Positions 9,601-21,912 of a DNA stretch of 26,879 nucleotides are shown here, in pieces (within the stretch, counting starts at the first letter, position 1; every line of letters begins with the position of its first letter). The notes under the pieces were generated by a model. The model searched no databases. It had not been told where the DNA came from and saw only the letters and a list, made by a program, of their open reading frames with translations. Made by a program: the position numbers and the translations under genes. This stretch comes from Hamiltosporidium magnivora (taxonomy: Eukaryota; Microsporidia; Dubosqiidae). Where the stretch lies: assembly GCA_004325065.1 (NCBI GenBank), contig PITI01000057.1:1-26879 (forward strand), written 5' to 3'.

Positions 9601-11612
9601 CTAAATGTGAAAAGACTAACATGGATGCTAATTTTGTGGCAGGATTTTTTTTGGCTTGTTTTTTTACAAGAGATGAAAACATTATTAAATTAAAGTTTCG
9701 CTATATTTAGGCGTGTCATGAGCATTTTTCTTGTGATTGATTGGATTCTCCGCCCAATGCGAACCTTATTTGTTCGGAAGATAAAGATTGCAACGCCAGG
9801 TGATTGAATCTAGTTAGCCAAAGAAAATTTCATATCCTCAGCACTATACAATTGACGCTTCGACGAAGCCTTCTGAAATTTAATCTGAAAATTTGAATGC
9901 AGAAACAAAGGATATAGAATCGTTATTTAAAGCAATCTAATGTATTCTTTCTAAGGAAGGTCGATACTTTGTGGAGACCAATATATTCTAGATATATGAG
10001 AAGAAAAACCATTAGGATAGATATTTGAAGCGAATTTAAAATTACCAAGATAATATTTATAACATGGATCAGCGCCTTTAAATTATGAAGGCACGAATCT
10101 AATCTCTGTGATTAATTTGAGAAGACTTGAATGACTGAAACGATAGAATGAATTTTTGCAAAAAAGCTGTTATACAAATCTGCACATCTAAGCTTGAATT
10201 CTTAGAAAAGGTAGACACCTATAAGTATTATTAGATTATGTCGAATTAGAAGCAATAAAAGCCGATTTGGTTTGTTCGGAAAAAGTTCATATATAAAATA
10301 TGAAGAAATAGAAAAGGAGCGTTAAGTTTATCATTAAGAGCTGTGAGGCCGCGAGGTATATAAATAAAACAGGAACAGATAACATATTAAACAATAAAAC
10401 AGAAGCATATCCGCTTTAAAATACCAAAAATCATACCAAAAGCTATTAATTTGATTTATTTTGTTTTCAAAATATATCTGTTTTTGAATAAATTGATGAA
10501 ATATTCAAATTCAATAAACAAATGCAAACAATAATCTAGCTAAAAATAGAGTCTTTTTAATCAATTATTTTGTACTTTCACATAAATTATAAAATATAAT
10601 AGAATATTGAAAGATAAAATTCTCAAATTGAAAAATATTAAGTAAATTAGAAATTCAAATCAATTAACTCGTATCTAGTAAATTTCCAAGCCTGTATGAA
10701 TCTAATGTAAATATCAGACCAGAACAGAACAAATAAAAACCTTACTTCCGCTAATTAATACCCCATTGATTTCACGAAATATAAAACCTTTGCTGAAAAT
10801 TAAAAATTTTAAATATTTTTATACTATTACTCTCTATAATTCATAAAGAACTACTTTGAATGACTCTTTCAGCAAAGTTATCATTTCACATCCCCCAAAA
10901 ACTATTCTTATTCATCTAAAACTTAAAGTATCTCAAACCAAATATTTTATAAAAACCATATTACAAAATCCAGGATACGATAAACATTTAAAAGTTTGAA
11001 TCGGAATGAATGGATACATTATATTTTTTTCGAAGATCGCGAATTAAAAAAAGTAGAAATAATTTTATTTATCTATAATTAGATTACTTTATACTAGAGT
11101 TCTATAATCGACAGATTGCCAAAGTAATTTTTAGGGCGCAGGAGAAGCCCTTGTCAAAAGCTTATCAAAAAATATGATTATGGGTTTTTTTAACAAAATA
11201 CATATATGTTACGACTGAGAATAAAGCAAAAATTATATTTTAATGAAATATTTCGTTGCTTTGCCTAAAATTATGACACATCTCTAGATAGTAAGCTCAT
11301 TGTTACTCGGGTTTGTATTGCAAAAAAACGAACTATTACTGAACATGGGCTCTAAAAATCTCTGTCTGACTTTACTATTGTGCGTTTTCCGCAGTCAGTC
11401 AATAAACCTTACTAAGCGAATACGCTACGCAATTAAACATCCGATTTCAAACATTACCTTCCAATTTATACATTCTTAATTGATAAGTGACATAACCGAA
11501 AGAATGTAGGGATAATACAAACGCTGGCAATTTATTCATCAAGTGTAAATAATATTTTTTAGCTTTTTTATGCAATTTTTAAATAGTTTAATGGATTATA
11601 ATCTACAGAGCT
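6641..11612. other. 5-kb AT-rich tract, no intact gene
   Basis: There is no convincing gene on either strand. Several parts have more balanced base use than the A/T desert and give short coding-like runs interrupted every 10-30 codons, for example around 7100-7420, 8090-8520 and 9300-10330. I could not assign them to a family and they may be old mobile-element debris. No tRNA or array was found. Confidence 0.5.
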
Positions 11613-13370
11613 ATGCCAAAAAATGGTAATAAATGACGTGTAGGCTAATTATAAATTCAATTATACAACAGAAAAAGATGGTACGAAAAGAAATCAATTT
11701 ATTTTATGTTCAATATATTTTAAACAACAGTCTAAAACTATTAAGGTTATTAGAGCGTTTTAAAAATCGGCATGGTGGTGAAGGCATATATAACATGAAA
11801 ATTTGAAACAAGAAAACAGCTCGATATGATTCTGAGTTAAAATTCAAAATTATGCGCTTCAACAAAACAAATGCCTTTGATAGAGGCGTTATATTAAGTG
11901 AGCTTTCTGCGTACAAAGAGAAAAAAAAACTAACACAATCGCAAAGGAATGGATAAAATCTTGCGCATTAATAATAGCCAAAAAAGTATTAAATTCTACA
12001 GCAACAAAACATAAACCAGAAAATTCCGTTATCGAGGAATATTAGATGGGGAATTTAAGATCTTAGAAAAGACGTTTTACTGTAGATAATAGATGGCATG
12101 AAAGTAGGTCTAAATAAGATAAGTATACAATGTTATGAGTCAAATAATGCGGATATTACAGCCAAGTGCTATTATTCATGCAATATGTAAAAGAAAAAGA
12201 AATGATAAAAAAATTTCTATTTTTTTTAGCCATTGGTTTTGAGTTCCAGAAGAATTGATATTTTTAGTCACATAAAAGATTTTTTTAAATATCAATTACA
12301 ATAGAACAAGATAAGCTCAATATTCCTTATTGAGCTCCAGCACGCTAGGCAATATTTCTGAATTTTTTTTAGACATCAAAAGAGAATTGCCGCAAGTTAC
12401 AATAACCTTCGCATGTTATATCGTCATGCACTTAAGCTAAAAACTTTGCCATGAGCATTAAAATATCCCAAATTTTCTGTTAAAGCCGTATTAAAATATA
12501 CCCGTGAAAGGAATTTTCTCATTGTGTTTATCGTTTCATTTTAGAAGAAACTGGCGCTGTTACTACAGTATTTTTATTTTTCACTAAAATACGCTCGATC
12601 TTCTAAGGCTGCATGCTTAGCTGAATTTTGGAATTACCTTGAAAAAATTATTCAGTTACTGACTAGCGAAACTGTAATTTAGCAAAGGATTTTGCGACTA
12701 AATACGCTATTCCTAGACTAAGCCTCTTGTCGGAAATATAAGACTACTTAAACAAATTGAACATATCAATCCAAGGATTTGGTACAAATATAACGTTAGC
12801 TAGTGAAAACTATCTTTATTTATTAGAAAATTCGAAATTCGGATTGCTTCGAGTTTAATTTCGGAATTTATAATTTTTCCCTCGATTAAATCATTTGTTG
12901 TGGAAAATGAAAAAAATACAATTGTACCCGACGCTGCAATGTATTTGAAATTATTAGGTGAATCATCCAATAGGTATTTTTCTTATGTAAATATCGCCAA
13001 AACTCAAAACTAGACACCGAATTCAATTCCTTACATCTAGATCCGATGAATGACAGTGATCCTAAAAAAGACAATCGTTCTGAAATACAAGACAGTGTAA
13101 ATATTCAAAGAATATTTAAGCAATTGGAATTACAACTATTATGGGGTACACAGTTAGAACGATATCCACAATCGGCAAAAGAAGCATCGAAGTAACTTCT
13201 ACTATTTGCTCCTACCTATTTTGTGATATGATTTTTCCTCGCTTTTGCACATAAAAACCAAAACGTGAAATTGCTGCAATGCAAGCGATATCATGGGTGC
13301 GTCTCTTTCGAAAAAGAGCCCTGTTTCACAACTATTATAATAAACAAGCAAAAACAGTCATGTAATTAAA
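11613..13370 (+). pseudogene. hAT-superfamily transposase fossil (BED finger to dimerisation domain)
   Basis: Read across frames, the region follows a whole ZBED5/FAM200-type hAT transposase in order. ATGCCAAAAAAT opens at 11613. A BED-finger-like piece TEKDGTKRNQFILC lies near 11670-11710. AKEWIKSCALIIAKK begins at 11941 and KIPLSRNI lies near 12020, matching the IPLSNNT block. The catalytic LDEST block appears as QCYESNN, with TAT at 12134-12136 where the catalytic Asp should be. VLLFMQYVKEKEM begins at 12166. LNKLNISIQG follows 12742 and matches LNELNLSLQG. ERYPQSAKEAS and LLLFAPTYF (13157-13230) match the C-terminal hAT dimerisation domain. Stops and frameshifts occur throughout, so no protein can be made. 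The total span, about 586 codons, is near full length. Terminal inverted repeats were not found by eye. Confidence 0.8.
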
Positions 13371-15249
13371 TAAAATAATATTTCTACGTATTTGATATAC
13401 AATATGTAGACCTTTTTAAATGAACAACAAATTTTCAAAAAATTAAAACATTATTTCTTTGTAAATGCGGAGACTAATTTTCATTTGCAAAGTGTATACT
13501 TCATTTAAAAGATTAAATACCACTGTTATATAACATCTAAAGACTATATTTTAGGGAAATATTCGTAAAAATTGATATACAAAATATCCAACTGTAAAAC
13601 AGAAAAAATTCTTTTCACAATATAATATAAAATATAACACTTTATTAAAAGCCCCATGATGCTTGAATAATTTATAATGATTCTAAATTACTAACAGAAA
13701 ACAAGAAACAAAGATAAAGACATTTCAAGCCTTAATTTTTATATCAAAAAAAGTCATTTTTGTTGGATACTGCATCTCTATATCATGATTCTGGTATTTA
13801 GGATTTAAAGTTTGTTATTTTTGACTCTTTTTCATACGAAGTCATTATTCCATGATTATAAACTTAAAAGAAATAGATAGTTTATCATGACAAAAAAGGT
13901 GGTCTTATGTTCGAAACACGTGATACATTTTTAAAGTAAGCTTCTTTAAAAAACTAGATATTTTTAAGGTATACATGCAAGAGTTAAAAAATTTAACCTA
14001 TGTAGCCTAAAATATTTACCTTAACAAGAAATTAAATATGATATGACAATAAAACCATGGGTTCACCTTAAATAATCGCTTTGTGTAGTTAAATCCGAAA
14101 ACTACAAATTTGACTTGTTTATAATCAAAAGTACATTTTTATGCCTAGATTGAATATTATATATGCAATAGCTTTCTATGGATCCCAAAGAGTTCAAAAA
14201 ATGTCCTTAGAAAGTAATAAATGATTGCTCTAAGAGCAGTGTCCTCTCAATAAATTGAATTGATAATATTTTATTAAAATTCTTATATAGCTTTTAGTCT
14301 GTTTTAGATAGACCAAGAATCGACTCTATCCAATAAAAAAATTTGATATGCTATAAAAACAGCAAAAGAACATTATTTGAGCTTACTTAAAAACATACCT
14401 ATGAAAAGAAAATGGATATTAATAAAACAAAAAATCTCGTCAATACTAGAGATTTTATGACCGAAATTATATCACTGTCTTAAATCATAAAAATTGAAAT
14501 CTAACATAAAGAACAGTTTTTAAAAGACAAGTATTGTGATTCTAAATAAATATTCGATGATTCCTAAAAAAATCTCCCATCTTTTGTGAAAGAGAAAATT
14601 CAAGGAGGATACAAGACGAAGAATGACATTGAATAATGCAATTAAAAGTATTCTGAAAGTGTTAAAATATTTTCAAAAAGAAAAAATTTAATGTTTATTG
14701 AAAAAATTTATGCAATAGAATTGGAACTTAATTAATAAGAAGATAATTAGCACATTAAAACCCAATTTACTATTTAAATTTTCTTATATTCGTTATTTAT
14801 TTTTAAAATACTAGCGCTTTAATTAAAACTATATTAATTAATTCACAATCGAATGATTTATAAAACCCATCAAAATGTTTTATCTAAATTGAAAGATTTG
14901 ATAAATTAAAAACATATTTTATCTAAAAAATCCGAAATACTTTTTATATTTGCAAAAAATTTTTGACATGATAAAAGATATTGTGAAGAGTTTATACTGC
15001 AATTGTTTTTTGCAAGATGGAGAATTCAAATGAAAGATTTTCTTTTGATATTACTATTTTTAGATTTACAATACTTCCCAAAAAGAAGTTATTCTACTTT
15101 AGTAGACAATAACTAAATTAGTACGTTAATAGTAAATAATTGTATTTAATTTAGAAATTTATAAATTAATTTTATAAATATAATGATTAGAAAAAATATT
15201 TTCTATCAACTAACTGATAAGAAATATATATAATAAATTCTTGTAATCC
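13371..15249. other. AT-rich intergenic stretch, no gene seen
   Basis: There is no ORF above chance, no RNA gene and no recognisable transposon remnant. The right part, before 15250, becomes almost pure A/T, as upstream of the other genes here. The right-hand end of the hAT element should lie within the first few hundred bases but is not visible. Confidence 0.5.
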
Positions 15250-16401
15250 ATGCAATTTAGAATGAGAAATGGAGAAAATATAAATGAAAATAATACAAAT
15301 AGGAAATTAAATTATTCAATGTTTCCTAATAGTTCGAATAAAAAGATTTTTAGCCAACAAGGAATTGTTTCAAGCAATCCATTTTTCGATAGAAGAATAT
15401 TACATAATCGTTTTAATGAAAGGTTCATAAATAAGCGAATAATACCTAATAAATGGTATGATTTTTTCCCTGGTAGAATAGTGAATAATGAAACAATAAG
15501 AAATTTAAATGAAAGAACCAAACCGACAACATGTAATAGTTTTAAACTAAAGGATGAAGCAGATCTTTTGCTGGATTTTTCTAGATCAATTTCGATTGAA
15601 AAAAAATTTAAGGTGGAATCAAATTCCAACATAAATGTTGATTATTTGAATTGTAAAAGTGAATTAGCAAATTCTGAATATTTCAAAAGCGTACCTGAAT
15701 CACCCAACCTCAATATTTTTCATATTTCAGATAACGATCAGAGCGTCTGTAACCCTAACTTGAAGGATGACATAGCTTATGAACGATTAGATTTACCCAA
15801 TGATGGATTGAGCAACATTAAAAGTAAATTATTAAACGAAAACAAAGAAGTTGATCATTTCAATGAATATTCCGATGAAAATAAAAACACATCTACACGT
15901 GTTTTCTGGAGAAAATCTAGTATAATTTCGCCTGATATGATTGTTTCTCGTAAGAATTCAGAATTAAAAGCAATTCAAATGCCTCACCGCGAAAATAACA
16001 TCATTAAAAATACTAAACCAGAAGAAGCTATTTCTGCAATACCAAAGCCAAAGAAATCGAAACTAATTGAAATGTTTAATTGGATACAAAAATATGATCC
16101 TATTTATAAAGCAAATTCCATGGCGAAAAAGTACTTAGCTTTTCTTATAAAGAATATTGATGTTTACACGAATCGACGTAAGCGCTCAAAGCAGGAAAAT
16201 CTTTCATCAGAAGATAAGAAGAACAATCATGTTGAATCAGAACACCATCGTCGCGATGCAATTAATTTGGGTTTATATGCACTAAGTGAGATAATTCCTG
16301 GTCCAGTTTCAAAAAGTAAAAAAAGTGTGATATTAAATGCGATTCATTATATAATGAAATCAAGATACGAAAATAGTTATTTTTCTAAAAAAAGTTTATG
16401 A
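15250..16401 (+). CDS. Basic helix-loop-helix protein, probable transcription factor
   Basis: The 383 residues show no overall similarity I can name, but the C-terminus reads as a bHLH domain (about 322-372). The basic region NHVESEHHRRDAI places His327, Glu331 and Arg335 at the spacing of His5/Glu9/Arg13 of class B proteins such as Max. Those residues contact the E-box CACGTG. Helix 1 is INLGLYALSEIIP (338-350), a short loop follows, and helix 2 is KKSVILNAIHYIMK, which resembles the KSAVLRKAIDYI type. Residues 1-260 are Asn/Ser-rich and probably disordered. A basic patch, TNRRKRSKQ (about 307-315), could serve nuclear import. There is no leucine zipper after helix 2; the protein ends 11 residues later. 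The first ATG is used, with the next in-frame ATG at codon 5. No CCCTT precedes it, only ATCC. Partner and targets are unknown. Confidence 0.8.
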   Translation: MQFRMRNGENINENNTNRKLNYSMFPNSSNKKIFSQQGIVSSNPFFDRRILHNRFNERFINKRIIPNKWYDFFPGRIVNNETIRNLNERTKPTTCNSFKLKDEADLLLDFSRSISIEKKFKVESNSNINVDYLNCKSELANSEYFKSVPESPNLNIFHISDNDQSVCNPNLKDDIAYERLDLPNDGLSNIKSKLLNENKEVDHFNEYSDENKNTSTRVFWRKSSIISPDMIVSRKNSELKAIQMPHRENNIIKNTKPEEAISAIPKPKKSKLIEMFNWIQKYDPIYKANSMAKKYLAFLIKNIDVYTNRRKRSKQENLSSEDKKNNHVESEHHRRDAINLGLYALSEIIPGPVSKSKKSVILNAIHYIMKSRYENSYFSKKSL

Positions 16402-17249
16402 AAGTTTATTAAATGTAAATTTATTTTTATTTTAAATCTGTATTATTAAAATTTTCTTACTTTTATTAAATAAGAAAAATTAACAGTAAATGTTACTAGC
16501 ATGACTTATTGTCGTTGCAACTAACTTGCTTTGATTTTAGATCAAATAATCGTTAAATTTAAAATTATAACTCATCAGTACTGAATATGTAGCTTTTTTG
16601 ATCTTTTGTAATTATATTGCATATTCTGCAACCTTTCATCTTCTACTAATATATTATTTAAAATCCACTTTGTATCACGATGCAATCTTCATATTTATAA
16701 AATTGTTTTGTATGTAATGCCGTATCATATAAATTTTTCTTTTTTATAGAGCTTTTTCTATTTGCAATTAATTATTCATATATTTTCTCGATTCCAATAT
16801 ATTATATGCTTTTGTTATTCTGTCCTTATATTTTCCCATTTTTTTTCTGTTTACAAGTCAAAACATAAAGTGTATCAAAAAATTAATATATCGCGAGGCA
16901 CATCAAAATTATATAATTCATGTTTTTTCTACGATCTGTGTTTTAGCCCGAAATTTTTTTTAAAATAAAAATTGATTTAAATTCTACGTTAAAAGAACTT
17001 TAATAGAACTGGTCGGAAAAACAATTTTATTTGTATAGATTATCGGTTAAAATATATTTTCGAGGCTTTTATAAATCTTTTATTCGCCATTATAACACAT
17101 TATTTTAGTCTTCTGATCCAAATTTTTATTTGATCGAATGGCAGATTCTCTGGATTGGTTCGTCACAAAATTTTGAATAATATATTTTTGGTTAAACCTA
17201 TTTAACACCATCCTCCCGATTTATTGGTTTCTTAAAAAAATTTACTGGT
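16402..17249. other. AT-rich intergenic stretch, no gene seen
   Basis: The only ORF is a 68-codon frame at 16762-16968, rich in Phe, Tyr and Ser, with no start signal and no recognisable domain. I regard it as chance. No RNA gene or repeat array was seen. Confidence 0.5.
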
Positions 17250-17605
17250 TTTTTATGTCTTTCAGAACCTTGAATTACACCTATCGATAATATTTCGCAG
17301 TTTTATATGTATTTATCTTGGCCTAAGTTCCTCTGTCAAGCAAATAAATCGTTTCGGCTGTCTTTTCAGGCTTTAATGATTAATATGTGTGTTCATACAT
17401 TCATGGTTATGCGAAGTTTTTTAAGATACATCTTACATTGTTTTACCACAATACCGTTTTAAGTTATCACATAAGGGTCATTTTCAATTTATGCCCATGC
17501 ATAATAACGTATTATTAGCTGATATAATATGCCATAATTTCTAAGTTTTTCAGGTTCAACAATTTGCAGGGAATTGAGGTAGTTTATTGCTTTTAATTGT
17601 GTGTA
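17250..17605 (-). pseudogene. Decayed non-LTR retrotransposon fragment (copy 3, inverted)
   Basis: The reverse complement aligns with copy 1 in nucleotides across about 85-410 of that copy. Examples are CCCTTATGTGATAACTTAAA against CCCTTATGTGATGACCTGGG, then ACGGTATTGTGGTAAAAC against ACGGTATTGTGACAAAAT. Further on, ACCATGAATGTATG matches CCCATGAATGTAGA, and AATTGTTGAACCTGAAAAA matches AATAGTTGAAACTGAAAAA. Nearly every frame is broken. It is the same C-terminal endonuclease region as copies 1 and 2 but lies on the opposite strand. Homology may continue to about 17940 on the upstream side, too eroded to be sure. Confidence 0.8.
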
Positions 17606-20600
17606 CCAATGTTTTTACTTTTACATTAACAACAAATTTTGTATATTTTTACATATCAAATATAACGAATAGGATATTCTTAAGTTCCAAAATGCACTAA
17701 GAAACAAAGTGAAAATCCAATTTAGCTACATATGTCTAAAAATTCGTATTTAGAATACGTTTTGGCTTCAAGTCGGCGAATTAGCTCTTAAAAATCGAGT
17801 GATTATAGACGCGATAATATTTCTGAAATATAAATCAATCTAATTGATGCAAAACATTATGACATAATATTACTCCTATAATAGATTATGGGAATGCATG
17901 TTGGCACTAAATTCATGTTGCTTCTTATTATTGACAAGAAATTAAATACTATTTAACCTGTAGAAACCTTATATTCAATTATTTGCACGACAAATCCCAA
18001 AATATATTATTTGCGAACAATTCAAACAATTTGAATCTGAATAAAATATATATGTTTAGAAAATATTTGTATTTTATAGATGTAAAAGATACTTGTCAAT
18101 AACATTGAAGCAAATTAAAAAAAACTTTTTTGTCTATTTGTATGATTTTGCTATGTGCATACAAACTATTAAAAATGAATCAGAAAACTTGTTCTAAATT
18201 ATGTCTGTATAACTCAAATATACGTGCTATTTATGATGTTCTAAAAAACCACAAAGAATGGGATGCTTTCTAATAAGTAAATTATATTTTTATAGGCACT
18301 TTAAAAATAATTTTTGATCATAAACAACATATAGATAATCATAGTATAAAATAGGTTCGAATGTAATCGAAATAAACTCACAGCCACAAAAATGGCTAAA
18401 TTTTCTTTTTTTAGCCGATATAGTTCTGGTTTTTTTTCTGTATTTAAATCACTAGAATCAAATAACCATCATTCTATTTGACAAAATCTCACTGTTTTGG
18501 ACATTATTTAGAACACATTTTGGGCTTGTATATTCTCGACAGGTGAAAACAAATTTTACAGTGATTAAAATCTTTGTCCTTTTATTAGGAGTTTTAAACG
18601 TTATCTTTTGACTAGTTTGGTTGCCAATCACACACAAACCATTCCTAGCCGAAGGATAATGATCGATCAACCGGTTGCAAGTCAAAAAACTTTAGTAGAA
18701 ATTCCGTATTTCTAATCATATACCAATGATACGTGAAGTTAATGATACAATATGAAATCTTGGATAAATAGATGATGAAATTCGGTGAGTATTAATGTCT
18801 AAAAGCTTTTTTGCCTAAAGAGGATTTTCTCGAGAAAGCCTAGGAACAAGAAGATATTTTTTAAATAGAATTTCCAAGTATTTATTTTGACTTTATACAA
18901 AAGACATGTAACGGGTGTAAATTAAATTCACATAGATCATTTTTTTAAGAAAAAGTCTTAAAAAGTCTTTATATTGTACAAAAATATCATTTAAAGTTTA
19001 TATGAGAAGTAAGTTTTTATTCTAATTTAGATTCAGTTAAAAATACATGCGAATCTGAAGGCCAAAAGAAAATAAATTCAGAGTTAGTAAAGGAAACGCC
19101 GAAAAACTTACAATTTAAGTATTCATAGAAGATTAAATGTTTTTTTCTTATTTGTTACAATTATTTTATTGATGCCATATTTTTTGACTTCATAGAGTTG
19201 TATAAAACATTCATTCTATAACCGAATTTTCTACGAAAAACACACTTACTATTTTTTCGGAAACATTATGAAATACCTGCTATAAAGACAGTTGAGTCAT
19301 ATTTGACCAGTTTTCAATTGCAGTTAGAAGAACTCAATAAAACTATAAAAGTTTAAAGAAATAATAACAATTAATTCCGTTGAACATAACTTAATTTCTT
19401 AATTATTGAATTCCTCTTTTATCTCTCGATATCGAGGATGAACAGTTGGAAATATTCTAATTGCTTCTTTTAATCTGTTGTAACTCGGGATTATAAGGAA
19501 TTTGCCTTTAGACTAAATGTGCTTTATATTCCATCAAAATGTCAACAATGATTTGCATGTAAATTTCACATACCCATCGCCAATAAGATAGCTTTTAATT
19601 TGGTTATCCTCTCTCCACCTCCGTTGAACATAAACCATTTTATAATACAATTTCATATTTAATTAGATTTTTTTCCTTTAAATATAAGCTTTGCATCAAG
19701 AATCCTTCCGCATATTTCAATTATTGTTATCGTTGAATTGATTTAATAAATCTCTTAATTCTTATAGAATAGTGTCAATTAATTATTCAAAGGCACTCAT
19801 CTTTGAAAAAGATTTTTAATTAAATTTATATTTTTAAAATTAGGCCAAAAAGTGTAAGTTTATATTATTAACTAAATAGTTCTGCAATTTCTGTGAAACT
19901 TACAAAAATAGTCATTTTTCTGAATTTAGAAAATATAATTGAATATAAATTTTTTAATCTCGGATTTTAAAGGGAAAATTAATAATATTGATAGCAACAA
20001 GATTTACCAAATTGTGAAATAAACTTATATTTTAATTTTCCCGAAATCTTCTAATTACAATTTTTATTCAAAAAACTACGTAAATCTTAGTCGTATTACA
20101 AATCATTTTTCTATTCGCAATATTAAAATTAGAATACATAACTTCTAAACATAAAGAAAATATGAAAAATTAATTTCTATAAAAATTATATTAAACACTT
20201 TTATTTCCTAAAATATGATTCAGTTTGTCGGAACAAAATTTTATATGATATTGGCATCTAAATGTTGTTTTTTAAAAAGTACAACTTATAATCATTAAAA
20301 GTAATAATATGCCTATACACAAATCCATTTTAATGATTGATTTCAAAACTAGGAAATACAATTAGTAAGATTTTTTTAAGATAAAATGGAATTAAAGTAT
20401 AAGTGATTTTAAATATTAAAAACTTAAAGAGAAAAAATTAAATTAATAATCCACCCAGACCTATAGAATCGAAAAGCCGCTATTTTCACTCGCTACAGAA
20501 TATTACCATGAAATTTTGATTTACTTTAAAAATTTACCAAATGAGAGAGTTTTATAATTTTAATACTTGAAAGTATATTAAAGCGTCTATTTAAAACTTT

Positions 20601-21912
20601 GAAACTAAATTAGAAGAAACATGTATCAAAAGAAATATTTTGTAACTTATTAAAAAAATATGATGATATCTAGAATCAATCTATATAATTTGAAGCACAA
20701 TGTGTGACCTAATATTATTTTAAAAGACTGTATATAAATTTATTCTTTTGGAATGATTTCATGAGTGGAAAAGACAAATGAAAAATGAAAGAGTAATTCT
20801 ATTTCAAAATTATAAATCAAAAGTTAAAGAAATCAAAATAGAATAGTTCAGAAAGTTATAATCAATATAAAAATTCTCAAAAGAGCCTTTTAAACTCTAA
20901 TTCTTTTTAGGTTTCTCAGAAATTTTAATCGCATCTTTTAAAGTACCAAATAATTCCAAACACAAATCAGAATTTAAACAAATAGAAAAGAATAATCGTA
21001 AAATAAACCAAAAATAAATGAGATATATTTATGAATAAGACTAGATGGGAATATTTTAGAAAATTACTGTGCAAAAGAAATATTGCAGTTGTTGAAACTT
21101 TTATACGCTAATCTCAATAAAAGTAGAAAGATTTTAAACATTTCGTAATTAAAATCTTAATTTTAAGTAGGATTACCAACTCAATAACAAGCCTTTAATT
21201 CCATCACCTACATTAGAGTTAGATAAAATTTAATGGAATTATTTTCTTACCATTTTTGATTTCATAAATATTGTATTATCGTAAATATTTGAAAATGTTT
21301 AATACTTTGCTTACTTACGATTCCATATTTATTCGAAAAAATAAGCATAAATACTATAAAGAAAAAGAAATAAATTTTAAATTTTATTCAACGATTTCTA
21401 TTCATTCGATTTTGTATTCTATACTTTTAAAAATTGACTTTGACCTGGTTTTTGATAAAAACAAATACATAAATATTATTTAATCTGTTTATTGAATTGT
21501 AAACCTGTATTCACTCACATTAATTAATATTATAAAATAAAGAGAATATTTTCTATCTTATTTTATATATAGCCAAGAAAAACAGCATGCATATTTTTTT
21601 GAAATTATTTCGTTTAACAAAAATACGCTGCTTTGCTTAAAATACCAATTAGAAACACAAAAAATCAAATTAATGTACAAATTCTTCTAAAATAAAAATT
21701 TTTAGTTAAACTTTTTGCGGAAATCCGATATTTAAAATAGTTCGGATGAAAAACCGAGTCTTTTCTAATATTTTTTTTAATGCTGTAAATCGTTTTCTTT
21801 TTATCTTTAGATATTCTTTTCATTATTTCCCTAGGATTTAGCGAAAATAAAATTAAAATCGAATGGGGAGATGAATTTTTCAATATATTATATTTGTAAA
21901 TATGAATTTGTT
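17606..21912. other. 4.3-kb AT-rich tract, no intact gene
   Basis: No convincing gene was found. Short frames at 18458-18685 (-) and 21271-21483 (+) have no start motif and no domain I recognise. Around 19400-19640 the minus strand gives short coding-like runs such as RLKEAIRIFPTVHPRYREI, probably debris of an old gene or transposon of unknown type. The remainder is A/T-rich with homopolymer runs. Confidence 0.5.

Noticed and set aside
11710..11916. 68-codon minus-strand frame, and a similar one at 12886-13074
   Set aside because: Both are antisense to the hAT fossil, whose plus-strand reading explains the sequence.
18350..18365. GGTTCGAAT, resembling a tRNA B box
   Set aside because: The last two B-box positions do not match and no A box or acceptor stem lies around it.
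19400..19640. Minus-strand run that loosely suggested a MULE/FLYWCH-type element
   Set aside because: Too short and lacking the Cys/His ligands; not assignable.
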